Assembly: GCA_964427955.1 (NCBI GenBank)
Contig: CAYRWY010000034.1
Coordinates: 1 to 24,231 of the forward strand
Origin: JACRBK01 sp964427955
Lineage (GTDB): Bacteria; Chloroflexota; Anaerolineae; Aggregatilineales; Aggregatilineaceae
Length of the DNA stretch: 24,231 nt
Direction: 5' to 3'
Shown here: piece by piece, positions 14,311 through 22,041 of the stretch
Layout: every line of letters starts with the position of its first letter
How positions within the stretch are numbered: the first letter of the stretch is position 1
The notes under the pieces: generated by a model
The model's input: only the letters and a program-made list of their open reading frames with translations
What the model was told of the DNA's origin: nothing
The model's database searches: none
Translations under genes and position numbers: made by a program

Positions 14311-15489
14311 ATGAACAAGGCAAATAAGATTCTAGCGGTGATCCTGGCCATCCAGTTGGTGCTGTTGGGAGTCCGGGCCGTATGGCCGGATTCCTCCAGC
14401 GAATCTTCGGCAGCCAGCGGCCCGCTGCTGGCCAACTTCGATCCGAGCACGGTCACTCAAGTCAAGGTGACCGACGATCAGGGCAAGACCATCACGGTCA
14501 AAAAAGTGGATGGTCAGTGGATTCTGCCTGATTACGGCGACTATCCGGTGACGGCCTCGCGAGTGGAGGTCCTGCTGTCAGGGATCAAGAGCCTGACCAC
14601 TGACCGGCTGATCAGCCAATCCAAGACCAGCTTCCGCCGTCTTCAGGTCAGCGACGATCAATTCGTGCGCCTGATCGAGTTCGACGCGGACAGCGGATCG
14701 CACAAGCTCTACCTGGGCAAAACGGGCGGCGGCGGCACGGAGCACGTCCGCCTGGACGATCAGACCCAGGTCTATCTCACGAGCGGCCTTTCCAGCCAGG
14801 ACGCCGGTACGGCAGCCAGCGGGTGGATCGATACCCTCTACTTCTCGAAGCCTGCCGACCAGGTCGTGAGCCTGGAATTGCAGAACGCCCAGGGTGATTT
14901 CGTGTTCACCAAGACGGGCGACGTCTGGTCCAGCGAGGTCGTGCAGGCGGGCGAGGCCCTGAACCAGGATAACCTGACGCAACTGCTCGACTATGCGACC
15001 AGCCTGCGCATGAGTGCGCCGATTGGCAAGGAATTGAAAGATGAATTCGGCCTGAGCGCACCGCAGGCGACCGTCACGATCAAAGTGATGGAAGCCGTCG
15101 AGACGGCGGAACCCGCCGACGCCAGCACGCTGTCCGGCACGCCGACGGCGGATCCCCTGACGCCGACTGCCACGCCGCAGATGGAAGAGCACGAGTACAG
15201 CTTCCAGATCGGGGCAGAACTCACCGACAGCGTAGTGATCAAAGCCTCGACCTCGGACTACTACATCTACGTCCCGAAGGCGACTTCCGACCGGTTCACC
15301 ACCAAAGCGCGCGGCGACTTCGTCAGCCTGATCCCCACGGCGACGCCGGAGCCGACCACCGTGCCCGAAACGCCGGTCCCGATGAGCACCGCGGATCTCT
15401 CCAACACTCCGGGAGCGGCGACGCCCGAACCGACGGTCGCGCCCGAAGCCACCCTGGAGCCGACGCCTGAACCGACGAACGCTTCGTAA
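14311..15489 (+). CDS. Membrane-anchored DUF4340-like protein with Pro/Thr-rich tail
   Basis: Third gene of the ABC cluster, 3 nt after the GldFG fusion. The 392-aa protein begins with a single uncleaved-looking membrane segment (about 7-24, no lipobox Cys). A region with DUF4340-type character follows: VKKVDGQWILP, a repeated beta pattern, and RRLQVSDDQFVRLIEFD. DUF4340 proteins are regularly found after GldG-type genes, which supports the call. From residue 342 the chain is a low-complexity P/T/E tail, with a shorter one near 275-288, as in many Anaerolineae surface proteins. It probably faces the outside and works with the transporter; its role is unknown. Confidence 0.8.
   Translation: MNKANKILAVILAIQLVLLGVRAVWPDSSSESSAASGPLLANFDPSTVTQVKVTDDQGKTITVKKVDGQWILPDYGDYPVTASRVEVLLSGIKSLTTDRLISQSKTSFRRLQVSDDQFVRLIEFDADSGSHKLYLGKTGGGGTEHVRLDDQTQVYLTSGLSSQDAGTAASGWIDTLYFSKPADQVVSLELQNAQGDFVFTKTGDVWSSEVVQAGEALNQDNLTQLLDYATSLRMSAPIGKELKDEFGLSAPQATVTIKVMEAVETAEPADASTLSGTPTADPLTPTATPQMEEHEYSFQIGAELTDSVVIKASTSDYYIYVPKATSDRFTTKARGDFVSLIPTATPEPTTVPETPVPMSTADLSNTPGAATPEPTVAPEATLEPTPEPTNAS
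15334..15486 (+). repeat. Low-complexity Pro/Thr/Glu coding repeat
   Basis: The last 51 codons of the DUF4340-like gene are built from irregular repeats of PTATP, PEPT and ETPVP units. At DNA level this gives recurring ACGCC and CCGAC blocks. Such tails are usually flexible, extracytoplasmic spacers. Confidence 0.75.
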
Positions 15490-15497
15490 CGGCACCT

Positions 15498-15530
15498 CAG
15501 GGCGGGTCCAACCCACCCGCCCTGTATTTT
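15498..15530 (+). terminator. Intrinsic terminator after the GldFG cluster
   Basis: Perfect 10-bp stem CAGGGCGGGT/ACCCGCCCTG (15498-15507 with 15515-15524), 7-nt loop, followed by TATTTTGTTT on the plus strand. It lies 8 nt after the DUF4340-like stop. On the minus strand no U-tract follows, so it would stop leuB transcripts only weakly, although the stem is shared. Confidence 0.88.
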
Positions 15531-15535
15531 GTTTC

Positions 15536-16600
15536 CTACTGCATCAGTTGCAGCACGAGATCGGTGAAAGCGGACGTGCTCAGCGCCGACGCCGGGGAAT
15601 CGGCGATGTCGGCAGTACGCGCGCCCTGCGCCAGCGCCCCATCGACCGCCGCCTCGACCGCGTGCGCTTCGGCTTCCAACTTAAGGCTGTGTCGCAGCAG
15701 CATCGCCGCGCTCAAAATGGTGGCGATGGGATTGGCGATGCCCTTCCCCGCGATGTCCGGCGCGGAGCCGTGAATCGGCTCGTACACCCCAAATGTGCCG
15801 TTGTTCAGCGACGCCGAAGGCAACATCCCCAGTGATCCGGCCAGAACCGACGATTCGTCGGTCAGAATATCGCCGAACATATTCTCCGCCAGCACGACAT
15901 CGTACGAAGCCGGATAGCGCATCAGGTACATCGCGCAGGCATCCACCAGGACGTGCTCCAGCTTCACGTCGGGGTAATCCTTCGCTACTTCGTTGACGGT
16001 GCGCCGCCACAGGCGCATGGACGCCAGCACGTTGGCCTTGTCCACCGAGGTGACTTTGCTGCGCCGCCGCCGAGCCGCCTCGAATGCCACTTTCGCCACG
16101 CGCCGCACCTGCTCGACTGTGTAGAGCATGGTATCCCAGGCGCGATCCCCGTCACCCTGCTCGACGCGCTCGCCAAAATAGGCCCCGCTGGTCAGCTCGC
16201 GGATGAACAGAATGTCCACGCCTTCCAGCAGCTCGGCGCGCAGCGGCGTGTACCCGGCCAGCGCGGGATAGGTCTTGACCGGACGCAGGTTGGCGAACAG
16301 GTCGAAGTGCTGGCGGAGCTTGAGCAGCCCCTGCTCCGGGCGAACCGGGGCGGTCGGGTCCGACCACTGGGGACCGCCGACCGCGCCCAACAGCACGGCG
16401 TCCGCCGTCTCGCAAGTCGCGAGGGTACTATCGGGCAGCGGATTGCCCACCGCGTCGATGGCACAGCCCCCGATGATCGCCTCTTCAAACGTGAACACAT
16501 GGCCATAACGTTCCGCCACATAGCGCAGAACGCGGACGGCTTCGGCAACGACTTCCGGCCCGATGCCATCACCGGGCAGCGTAACGATTTTCGCGTGCAT
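15536..16600 (-). CDS. leuB: 3-isopropylmalate dehydrogenase
   Basis: Oxidative decarboxylation of 3-isopropylmalate to 2-oxoisocaproate, the last leucine-specific step before transamination. In this operon it could also act on the methylmalate made through CimA. 354 aa, full length: GDGIGPE (10-16), substrate arginines R96, R106 and R134, Y141, SVDKANVL with catalytic Lys, ENMFGDILTDE metal-binding Asp residues and HGSAPDIAGK for NAD+. ATG at 16600 has GAGGAG about 7 nt upstream. It is last in the branched-chain operon, 28 nt after cimA. Confidence 0.96.
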   Translation of the reverse strand: MHAKIVTLPGDGIGPEVVAEAVRVLRYVAERYGHVFTFEEAIIGGCAIDAVGNPLPDSTLATCETADAVLLGAVGGPQWSDPTAPVRPEQGLLKLRQHFDLFANLRPVKTYPALAGYTPLRAELLEGVDILFIRELTSGAYFGERVEQGDGDRAWDTMLYTVEQVRRVAKVAFEAARRRRSKVTSVDKANVLASMRLWRRTVNEVAKDYPDVKLEHVLVDACAMYLMRYPASYDVVLAENMFGDILTDESSVLAGSLGMLPSASLNNGTFGVYEPIHGSAPDIAGKGIANPIATILSAAMLLRHSLKLEAEAHAVEAAVDGALAQGARTADIADSPASALSTSAFTDLVLQLMQ

Positions 16601-16628
16601 GAATGCTCCTCTACGTGATACCTACCGA

Positions 16629-18188
16629 TCAAACTGCTTCGGTCAAGCCATACTCGACACTGTCCGCCAGGGCCAGCCAGCTCGCTTCGATGATATTCGT
16701 CCCCGCGCCGACGGTGCTCCACCGCTGGTGGCCGTTCTGCGTGTCAATCAGCACACGGGTCAGGGCCGCGGTCCCGTTTTCGCCGTCCAGGATACGGACT
16801 TTATAGTCAGCCAGTTGGAAGCTTTCAAGCTGGGGATAAACCGGGATCAACGCCTTGCGCAGCGCGCGGTCCAACGCATTGACCGGGCCATTGCCATCCG
16901 CGACGGTGTGGATTTCCTCGCCCTCGACCTTGACCTTGACCGTCGCTTCAGCGAACATGCCGCGCCCCTGGCGATTTTCGACGACCGCCATGAAGTCGAT
17001 CAGTTCGAAGGGCGGCTTATAGCCCGGCTGGCGGCGGCGCATGAGCATCTTGATCGACGCTTCGGCCCCTTCGAACACGAACCCGCGGTGTTCCAGTTCC
17101 TTGATGCGGTTGACGACCGTCTGCGCATCGCTCTCGGACAGATCCAGGCCAAATTCCTCGGCCTTGCTCAACATGTTGCCGCGCCCGCTCAGGTCCGAGA
17201 CCAGCACGCGCATCTCATTGCCCACCAGCACCGGGTCGATGTGCTGGTAGCTGTTCACGTTGCGGCGAATGGCCGCGACGTGCATCCCGCCCTTGTGCGC
17301 GAAGGCGCTCTTGCCCACAAAAGCCGCGCCGGTGGCGGGGGCCATGTTGGCCGTTTCGGAGACGGCCCGCGAGACGCGCGTCAACATAGCGAGATGGCCT
17401 TCCGGTAGGCAGCGATAGCCCATCTTTAATTCCAGGTCCGGCACAATCGAGCACAGGTTGGCATTGCCGCAGCGTTCGCCGTAGCCGTTCATCGTGCCCT
17501 GGACCTGGATCGCGCCCTGCTGGACCGCGACCAGGGTGTTGGCCACGGCCAATTCGCCGTCGTTGTGGGTGTGGATGCCCAACTTCGCGGTGGGGAGCGC
17601 ATCCTGCACCTCGCGGATGATCTGGGTGATCTCCCAGGGCATCGAGCCGCCGTTGGTATCACACAGGATCAGCCGGTCCGCGCCGCCTTCCAGGGCTGCC
17701 CGCAGCGTTTGCAGCGTGTAACCGGCATCCAGCTTGTAGCCGTCGAAAAAGTGCTCGGCGTCGTAGATCACTTCGCGCCCGTGCGACTTGAGAAACGCCA
17801 GGCTTTCGCGGATCAGGCGCAGATTCTCCTCCGGCGTGGTACGCAGGACCTCGTAGACGTGCAGCAGAGAGGTCTTGCCGACCACCGTGGTGACAGGGGC
17901 CTCCGATTCCAGCAGCGCCAGGACGTTCGCATCGTCGGCGGGCTGGCTGCCGACCCGGCAGGTCATCCCGAACGCCGCAATGCGGGCGTGCTTCAATTCC
18001 AGGTCGCGCACCCGCACAAAATACGTCGCGTCTTTGGGGTTGGAGCCGGGCCAGCCGCCCTCGATATAGGCGACGCCCAGGTCATCCAGCAGCCGGGTGA
18101 CCTTGAGCTTGTCGTCCACCGAAAGGGAGACATTTTCGCCCTGCGTGCCATCACGGAGCGTCGTATCGTAGACTTCTATGGTGTTCAT
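16629..18188 (-). CDS. cimA: (R)-citramalate synthase
   Basis: Condenses pyruvate with acetyl-CoA to citramalate, the entry to threonine-independent isoleucine synthesis. The 519-aa DRE-TIM metallolyase has DTTLRDGTQGENVSL (8-22), EGGWPGSNPKD, CDTNGGSMPWE, THTHND-like metal motif IHTHNDGELAVAN, NGYGERCGN, and a C-terminal LeuA-type regulatory domain (about 380-519). The GWPGSNPKD block and the GTQGENVS start are typical of CimA of the Geobacter/Leptospira kind and differ from the LeuA elsewhere in this operon (GEQSPGASL, AGFPAASPDD). ATG at 18188 follows AAGGAGA by 7 nt. Homocitrate or 2-isopropylmalate synthase activity is less likely. Confidence 0.93.
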   Translation of the reverse strand: MNTIEVYDTTLRDGTQGENVSLSVDDKLKVTRLLDDLGVAYIEGGWPGSNPKDATYFVRVRDLELKHARIAAFGMTCRVGSQPADDANVLALLESEAPVTTVVGKTSLLHVYEVLRTTPEENLRLIRESLAFLKSHGREVIYDAEHFFDGYKLDAGYTLQTLRAALEGGADRLILCDTNGGSMPWEITQIIREVQDALPTAKLGIHTHNDGELAVANTLVAVQQGAIQVQGTMNGYGERCGNANLCSIVPDLELKMGYRCLPEGHLAMLTRVSRAVSETANMAPATGAAFVGKSAFAHKGGMHVAAIRRNVNSYQHIDPVLVGNEMRVLVSDLSGRGNMLSKAEEFGLDLSESDAQTVVNRIKELEHRGFVFEGAEASIKMLMRRRQPGYKPPFELIDFMAVVENRQGRGMFAEATVKVKVEGEEIHTVADGNGPVNALDRALRKALIPVYPQLESFQLADYKVRILDGENGTAALTRVLIDTQNGHQRWSTVGAGTNIIEASWLALADSVEYGLTEAV

Positions 18189-18257
18189 CTGTCCGTCTCC
18201 TTAAGTTACGTTATGAGGCAGATGAGCACCGGACTGGAGGCGCACACCTGCCCCTAT

Positions 18258-18282
18258 GCGGAGCAGGTTGCGCCTGCTCCGC
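18258..18282 (-). other. Perfect hairpin between leuD and cimA
   Basis: GCGGAGCAGG/CCTGCTCCGC, 10 bp with a 5-nt loop, begins at the last base of the leuD stop codon in the longest gap of this part of the operon (93 nt). No U-tract follows, so a rho-independent terminator is unlikely. A 3'-end stabilising or RNA-processing element that sets leuD against cimA levels is possible. Confidence 0.6.
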
Positions 18283-18788
18283 TAGCCGGTAATGTGGATG
18301 CCCAAGATATTGCGTGTATACGGGACTAAACCACCCGCCTGAATGATGCCCAACACAAACGGCGTATACGGGCTGGCCTGATAGGTCTTCCCGGTGCGCT
18401 CATTCGTGATCGTCCCGGCCACCAGGTCCACGTGGAGCACATCGCCTTTTTGAGCGTCGCGCGCGGCTTCGGGACTTTCCAGGATCGGCAGGCCGATGTT
18501 GATCGCGTTGCGGAAGAAGATGCGCGCGAAGGACTCGGCGACGATGCACGATACACCCGCCCCTTTGATGCTGATCGGCGCGTGTTCGCGGCTGGACCCA
18601 CAGCCGAAGTTCCGGCCCCCGACCATGATGTCGCCCGGCTGGACTTCCTTAGCAAACCCCTGTTCGATGTCTTCCATGCAGTGCGCCGCCAGGATTTTGG
18701 GATCGGTCGTGTTCAGATAACGCGCCGGAATGATCACGTCCGTATCGATATTGTCGCCGTACTTCCAGACTTTGCCTTCGAGTTTCAT
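18282..18788 (-). CDS. leuD: 3-isopropylmalate dehydratase small subunit
   Basis: Small (swivel-domain) subunit of isopropylmalate isomerase, pairing with LeuC encoded just upstream. 168 aa, the short LeuD type: DNIDTDVIIPARYL (12-25), GGRNFGCGSSREHAP (57-71) and NAINIGLPILE. It lies 11 nt after leuC. In the citramalate route the same enzyme isomerises citramalate to methylmalate, which agrees with cimA being the next gene. A strong hairpin begins right at its stop codon. Confidence 0.95.
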   Translation of the reverse strand: MKLEGKVWKYGDNIDTDVIIPARYLNTTDPKILAAHCMEDIEQGFAKEVQPGDIMVGGRNFGCGSSREHAPISIKGAGVSCIVAESFARIFFRNAINIGLPILESPEAARDAQKGDVLHVDLVAGTITNERTGKTYQASPYTPFVLGIIQAGGLVPYTRNILGIHITG

Positions 18789-18799
18789 GATGGTTTCCC

Positions 18800-20068
18800 C
18801 TACAGTTCATCCGGATGCGCCAGGCGGCCCAGGATGGCGCTGGCAGCGGCGATGGCCGGATTGGCCAGGAAGACGCGGGCATCACGGTGGCCCATCCGGC
18901 CCCGGAAGTTACGGTTGCTGGTGCTCACGCATACTTCATTAGACGCCAACACGCCCATGTGCCCCCCCAGGCACGGACCGCAGGTGCTGGTGCTGACGGC
19001 GGCCCCGGCAACGGTGAACAATTCCGTCCAGCCCTGGCGCAGCGCATCCAGGTAGACCGCCTGCGAGCCGGGGATGATCATCACGCGCACGTCCGGGTGG
19101 AACTCGCGCCCGGTCTTCTTGAGGATGTTGGCCACGATTTCCAGATCCTCAAACCGACCATTGGTACAGCTCCCGATGAAGACCTGATCGACCTTTTCGG
19201 GCTTGATCTGGCTGATGCCGTGCACGTTGTCCGGCGAATAGGGGCACGCGACCTGCGGCTCCATGCTGGAGAGATCGAAGTCGTGCGTCGAGACGTACTG
19301 CGCGTCGTCGTCGGCAAAATACGGCGTATAGGGCCGCGTGGCGCGCGCTTCGACATAGGCCTTCGTCACTTCGTCGAAGGGCATGAAGCCGCACTTGCCG
19401 CCCGCCTCGATCACCATGTTGGTCATGGTCAGGCGCTCGGACATGGGCAGGCTGGCGATGGCCGGGCCGGTGAATTCCATCGAGCGATACAGCGCGCCAT
19501 CGACGGTGATTTCGCCAATGGTCCGCAGGATCATGTCCTTGCCGTACACCCAGGGCTGGCGCTCGCCGTGATAGACGAATTTCATCGTCTCCGGCACCTT
19601 GAGCCAGGTCTTGCCGGTCGCCATCGCGAAGGCAATGTCGGTCGATCCCATGCCGGTCGCGAAGGCGCCGACCGCGCCATAGGTGCAGGTGTGGCTGTCG
19701 CCACCCACGACCAGATCGCCGGGCAGCACTAAGCCGCGCTCAGGGAGTACGACATGCTCGATCCCGGACCGTCCCACCTGAAACCGGTGAGACAGGGCCT
19801 GCTGCTCGGCGAAGACGGCCAGCGTGCGGGTCTGCTGGGCGCTCTGAATGTCTTTATTCGGGGCGAAATGGCTCGGCACCAGCATGATCCGGTTGGCATC
19901 GAACACTTCGCCCACGCCCATCGCCCCGAACGATTCAATCGCGATGGCGGCGGTGACGTCATTCGCCATCACGACGTCGGTCTTGACCGTGACCAGATCG
20001 CCAGCCGAAACTTCTTTTACGTCTTCTGCGTGGGCTGCGATGATCTTTTCGGCTAATGTTTTTCCCAT
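18800..20068 (-). CDS. leuC: 3-isopropylmalate dehydratase large subunit
   Basis: Large subunit of isopropylmalate isomerase, carrying the [4Fe-4S] cluster. With ATG at 20068 it has 422 aa, the short LeuC/homoaconitase-like class matching the short LeuD. Cluster cysteines are C301 (in GSCTNGR), C363 and C366 (in TCGPCLGGH); GGDSHTCTYGAVGAFATGMG is the substrate/cluster region near 122-141. The start is set by GGAG 6-8 nt upstream and by the family N-terminus MGKTLAEKI. The frame is open to 20116, but that stretch overlaps a small ORF and adds nothing recognisable. Confidence 0.95.
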   Translation of the reverse strand: MGKTLAEKIIAAHAEDVKEVSAGDLVTVKTDVVMANDVTAAIAIESFGAMGVGEVFDANRIMLVPSHFAPNKDIQSAQQTRTLAVFAEQQALSHRFQVGRSGIEHVVLPERGLVLPGDLVVGGDSHTCTYGAVGAFATGMGSTDIAFAMATGKTWLKVPETMKFVYHGERQPWVYGKDMILRTIGEITVDGALYRSMEFTGPAIASLPMSERLTMTNMVIEAGGKCGFMPFDEVTKAYVEARATRPYTPYFADDDAQYVSTHDFDLSSMEPQVACPYSPDNVHGISQIKPEKVDQVFIGSCTNGRFEDLEIVANILKKTGREFHPDVRVMIIPGSQAVYLDALRQGWTELFTVAGAAVSTSTCGPCLGGHMGVLASNEVCVSTSNRNFRGRMGHRDARVFLANPAIAAASAILGRLAHPDEL

Positions 20069-20081
20069 GAGTCTCTCCTGC

Positions 20082-20261
20082 TCAGGATTGAGTCTGATTT
20101 TGAGCCTGCCAGCCATACGTCGCCGGGCGGCACGGGGCTTGCAAGGCCGCGGCGTCCCACTGCCCCGGATAGGTCCGGGGCTCGGGGAACGGCGTAAAAG
20201 GACTGGCTCCGTTAGCCTGACTGGCTGCGTTCGCTTTTTGTCGTGATGCCTTGATGGCCAT
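20082..20261 (-). CDS. Candidate small protein between leuA and leuC (59 aa)
   Basis: ATG at 20261 opens a 59-codon frame ending in TGA at 20082. It fills most of the 244-nt gap between leuA and leuC in an operon that is otherwise tight. GAGGAG at 20275-20270 sits 8 nt before the ATG, as good as the sites of the enzyme genes. The stop is 13 nt before leuC, so coupling is possible. The product is Ala/Gln/Pro-rich with a basic N-terminus (MAIKASRQKANAAS), a middle PFTPFPEPRTYPGQWD, and no membrane segment. I do not recognise it. It could be a small regulatory or scaffold protein, or a translated spacer. Confidence 0.55.
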   Translation of the reverse strand: MAIKASRQKANAASQANGASPFTPFPEPRTYPGQWDAAALQAPCRPATYGWQAQNQTQS

Positions 20262-20312
20262 GTTTCTCGCTCCTCGTCAATCTGTTCACGCCGTTATGTC
20301 GCGCAAAAGTTC

Positions 20313-21926
20313 CTACGATACCGCCGGGGCCTTCACCCCCACGGTGGCCGAGCTGCCTTCCGGTGCCCGATCCTGATAGCCGGTATAGGCCAACATCCGG
20401 TTCAATGCCGCCAGGTAGGCTTTCGCACTGGCGACGATGATGTCGGTATCGGCCCCATGACCGCCGAAGGTCTGCTTGCCATTGGCCTCGCGGCGGATGC
20501 GCACGGTCACTTCGCCCAGCGCGTCGATGCCTTCGGTGATGGCATTCACCCGGTACTCGACCAGGGTAGCAGGCGTCCGGACGATCTGGTCGATGGCCTG
20601 GTAGGTGGCATCGACCGGCCCGGTACCGATGGCCGCCACGATATGCACCTGGTTATCCGGCCCGCGCAGCTTGATGGTCGCGGTGGGCATTCCAAGCTGG
20701 CCGCAGGCGACCTGGATACCTTCCATGTGGAAAAGTTCTTCCGGGCCGTAGAACTCGTCGGCGATCAACGCTTCGAGATCGGCATCGGTGACCGTCTTCT
20801 TCTTGTCGGCCAGATCCTTGAACCGCTCGAACGCCTGGGTCAGGGTCTCGCCTTCCATCTCGTAGCCGAGTTCTTGCAGGCGCACGCGGAAGGCATGGCG
20901 ACCGCTGTGCTTGCCCAGGACGAGGCTGCTCTGCGACAGGCCGACCGTTTCGGGCGTCATGATCTCGTAGGTCGCCTGGTGCTTCAAGACACCATCCTGA
21001 TGGATACCGGCCTCGTGGCTGAAGGCATTGCCGCCCACAATGGCCTTGTTCGGCTGGACCATCATGCCGGTGAAGTTGCTCACCATCTTGCTGGTGCGGG
21101 TGAGCTGCGTCGTATCGATTTTGGACGACAGGCCGAACCGGTTCGGACGGGTGTGCAGCGCCATGACCACTTCTTCGAGCGCAGTATTCCCGGCGCGCTC
21201 GCCGATGCCGTTGATCGTGACCTCGGCCTGACGCGCCCCGGCGTTCAATCCGGCCAGGGTGTTGGCCGTCGCCAAGCCCAGATCGTTATGGCAGTGCACC
21301 GACCAGATCACCCGGTCGCCGCCGGGCGTCTCGCGGATCAGCTTGCGCAGCAGATCCGCGTATTCTTCCGGCGTGATGTAACCGACCGTGTCCGGGATAT
21401 TCAGGGTCGTCGCGCCGGAGGCGATGGCAACGCCCAGGACTTCGACCAGGAATTCGGGATCGGAGCGGCAGGCATCTTCCGGCGAAAACTCGACGTCGGG
21501 GCACAACGAGCGGGCATAGCTCACCATTTCCCGTGTGCGCTCGACCACCTGCTCGCGCGTCATGCGCAGCTTGTGCTGCATGTGAATATCCGACGTGGCG
21601 AGGAAGGTATGGATACGCGGCTTGGCAGCGTCCTGTACCGCTTCCCACGCCTTGTCGATGTCATTCTTGGTCGCCCGAGCCAGCCCGCAGATGATCGGGC
21701 CATCCGGGGTGCCGACTTCATGGGCCACCCGGCGCACCCCTTCGAGATCGTCGGGAGATGCCGCCGGGAAGCCCGCTTCGATGATGTCTACGCCCAACCG
21801 GGCCAACTGCCGCGCGATGTCGATCTTTTCCGCGCTGGTCAGGCTGGCTCCCGGCGACTGTTCGCCATCACGCAGGGTGGTGTCGAAGATCCGAATGACA
21901 TTGTTCGATACTGAAGGGTCGTCCAT
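20313..21926 (-). CDS. leuA: 2-isopropylmalate synthase
   Basis: First leucine-specific step: condenses 2-oxoisovalerate with acetyl-CoA. 537 aa: DRE-TIM barrel with FDTTLRDGEQSPGASL (14-29), HTFLATSDIHM, HCHNDLGLATANTLAG with the metal-binding His pair, NGIGERAGN and GNAFSHEAGIHQDG. A C-terminal LeuA allosteric domain (about 400-520) suggests leucine feedback. ATG at 21926 is the first usable in-frame start, since an in-frame TGA lies six codons upstream. Its own Shine-Dalgarno (AAAGG, 11 nt away) is mediocre, while the best one of the window lies 90 nt upstream before another frame. Confidence 0.96.
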   Translation of the reverse strand: MDDPSVSNNVIRIFDTTLRDGEQSPGASLTSAEKIDIARQLARLGVDIIEAGFPAASPDDLEGVRRVAHEVGTPDGPIICGLARATKNDIDKAWEAVQDAAKPRIHTFLATSDIHMQHKLRMTREQVVERTREMVSYARSLCPDVEFSPEDACRSDPEFLVEVLGVAIASGATTLNIPDTVGYITPEEYADLLRKLIRETPGGDRVIWSVHCHNDLGLATANTLAGLNAGARQAEVTINGIGERAGNTALEEVVMALHTRPNRFGLSSKIDTTQLTRTSKMVSNFTGMMVQPNKAIVGGNAFSHEAGIHQDGVLKHQATYEIMTPETVGLSQSSLVLGKHSGRHAFRVRLQELGYEMEGETLTQAFERFKDLADKKKTVTDADLEALIADEFYGPEELFHMEGIQVACGQLGMPTATIKLRGPDNQVHIVAAIGTGPVDATYQAIDQIVRTPATLVEYRVNAITEGIDALGEVTVRIRREANGKQTFGGHGADTDIIVASAKAYLAALNRMLAYTGYQDRAPEGSSATVGVKAPAVS

Positions 21927-22009
21927 GATTGCTTCTGCCTTTCATTGGGTGCCATATCAACGGTCGCAAGATTGTCTTCCACCAAGCCATCAAGACCATC
22001 GTCGGACAT
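21839..22009 (-). CDS. Candidate upstream ORF overlapping the leuA start (56 aa)
   Basis: A near-perfect Shine-Dalgarno AGGAGGTG (22023-22016) follows the ilvC stop and precedes ATG at 22009 by 6 nt (another ATG at 22015 is too close). The frame runs 56 codons, MSDDGLDGLVEDNLATVD at its start, and ends 88 nt inside leuA in another frame. The first 28 codons are acidic and free of overlap; the rest is simply the leuA sequence read out of frame. It may be a regulatory ORF controlling leuA translation, or the site may act as a ribosome loading point. Similarity to known proteins is not evident. Confidence 0.4.
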   Translation of the reverse strand: MSDDGLDGLVEDNLATVDMAPNERQKQSWTTLQYRTMSFGSSTPPCVMANSRREPA

Positions 22010-22015
22010 CGACAT

Positions 22016-22023
22016 CACCTCCT
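22016..22023 (-). promoter_or_regulatory. Unusually strong Shine-Dalgarno upstream of leuA, out of frame
   Basis: AGGAGGTG, complementary to almost the whole anti-Shine-Dalgarno of 16S rRNA, lies 18 nt after the ilvC stop. The nearest suitable ATG (22009) is not in the leuA frame. This is the strongest site seen in the window. Confidence 0.7.
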
Positions 22024-22041
22024 TTCGTTTCGGGATGAGTG

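Noticed and set aside
15498..15524. Terminator for leuB on the minus strand
   Set aside because: The stem is symmetric, but the minus-strand downstream sequence is GAGGTGCC with no U-tract, so only the plus-strand call is supported.
20069..20116. Longer leuC starting at 20116
   Set aside because: The ribosome binding site GGAGAG fits ATG 20068, and the added residues coincide with the end of the small ORF upstream.
20457..21914. 485-aa plus-strand open frame opposite leuA
   Set aside because: Shadow of leuA: long only because high GC removes stop codons; no recognisable motif.
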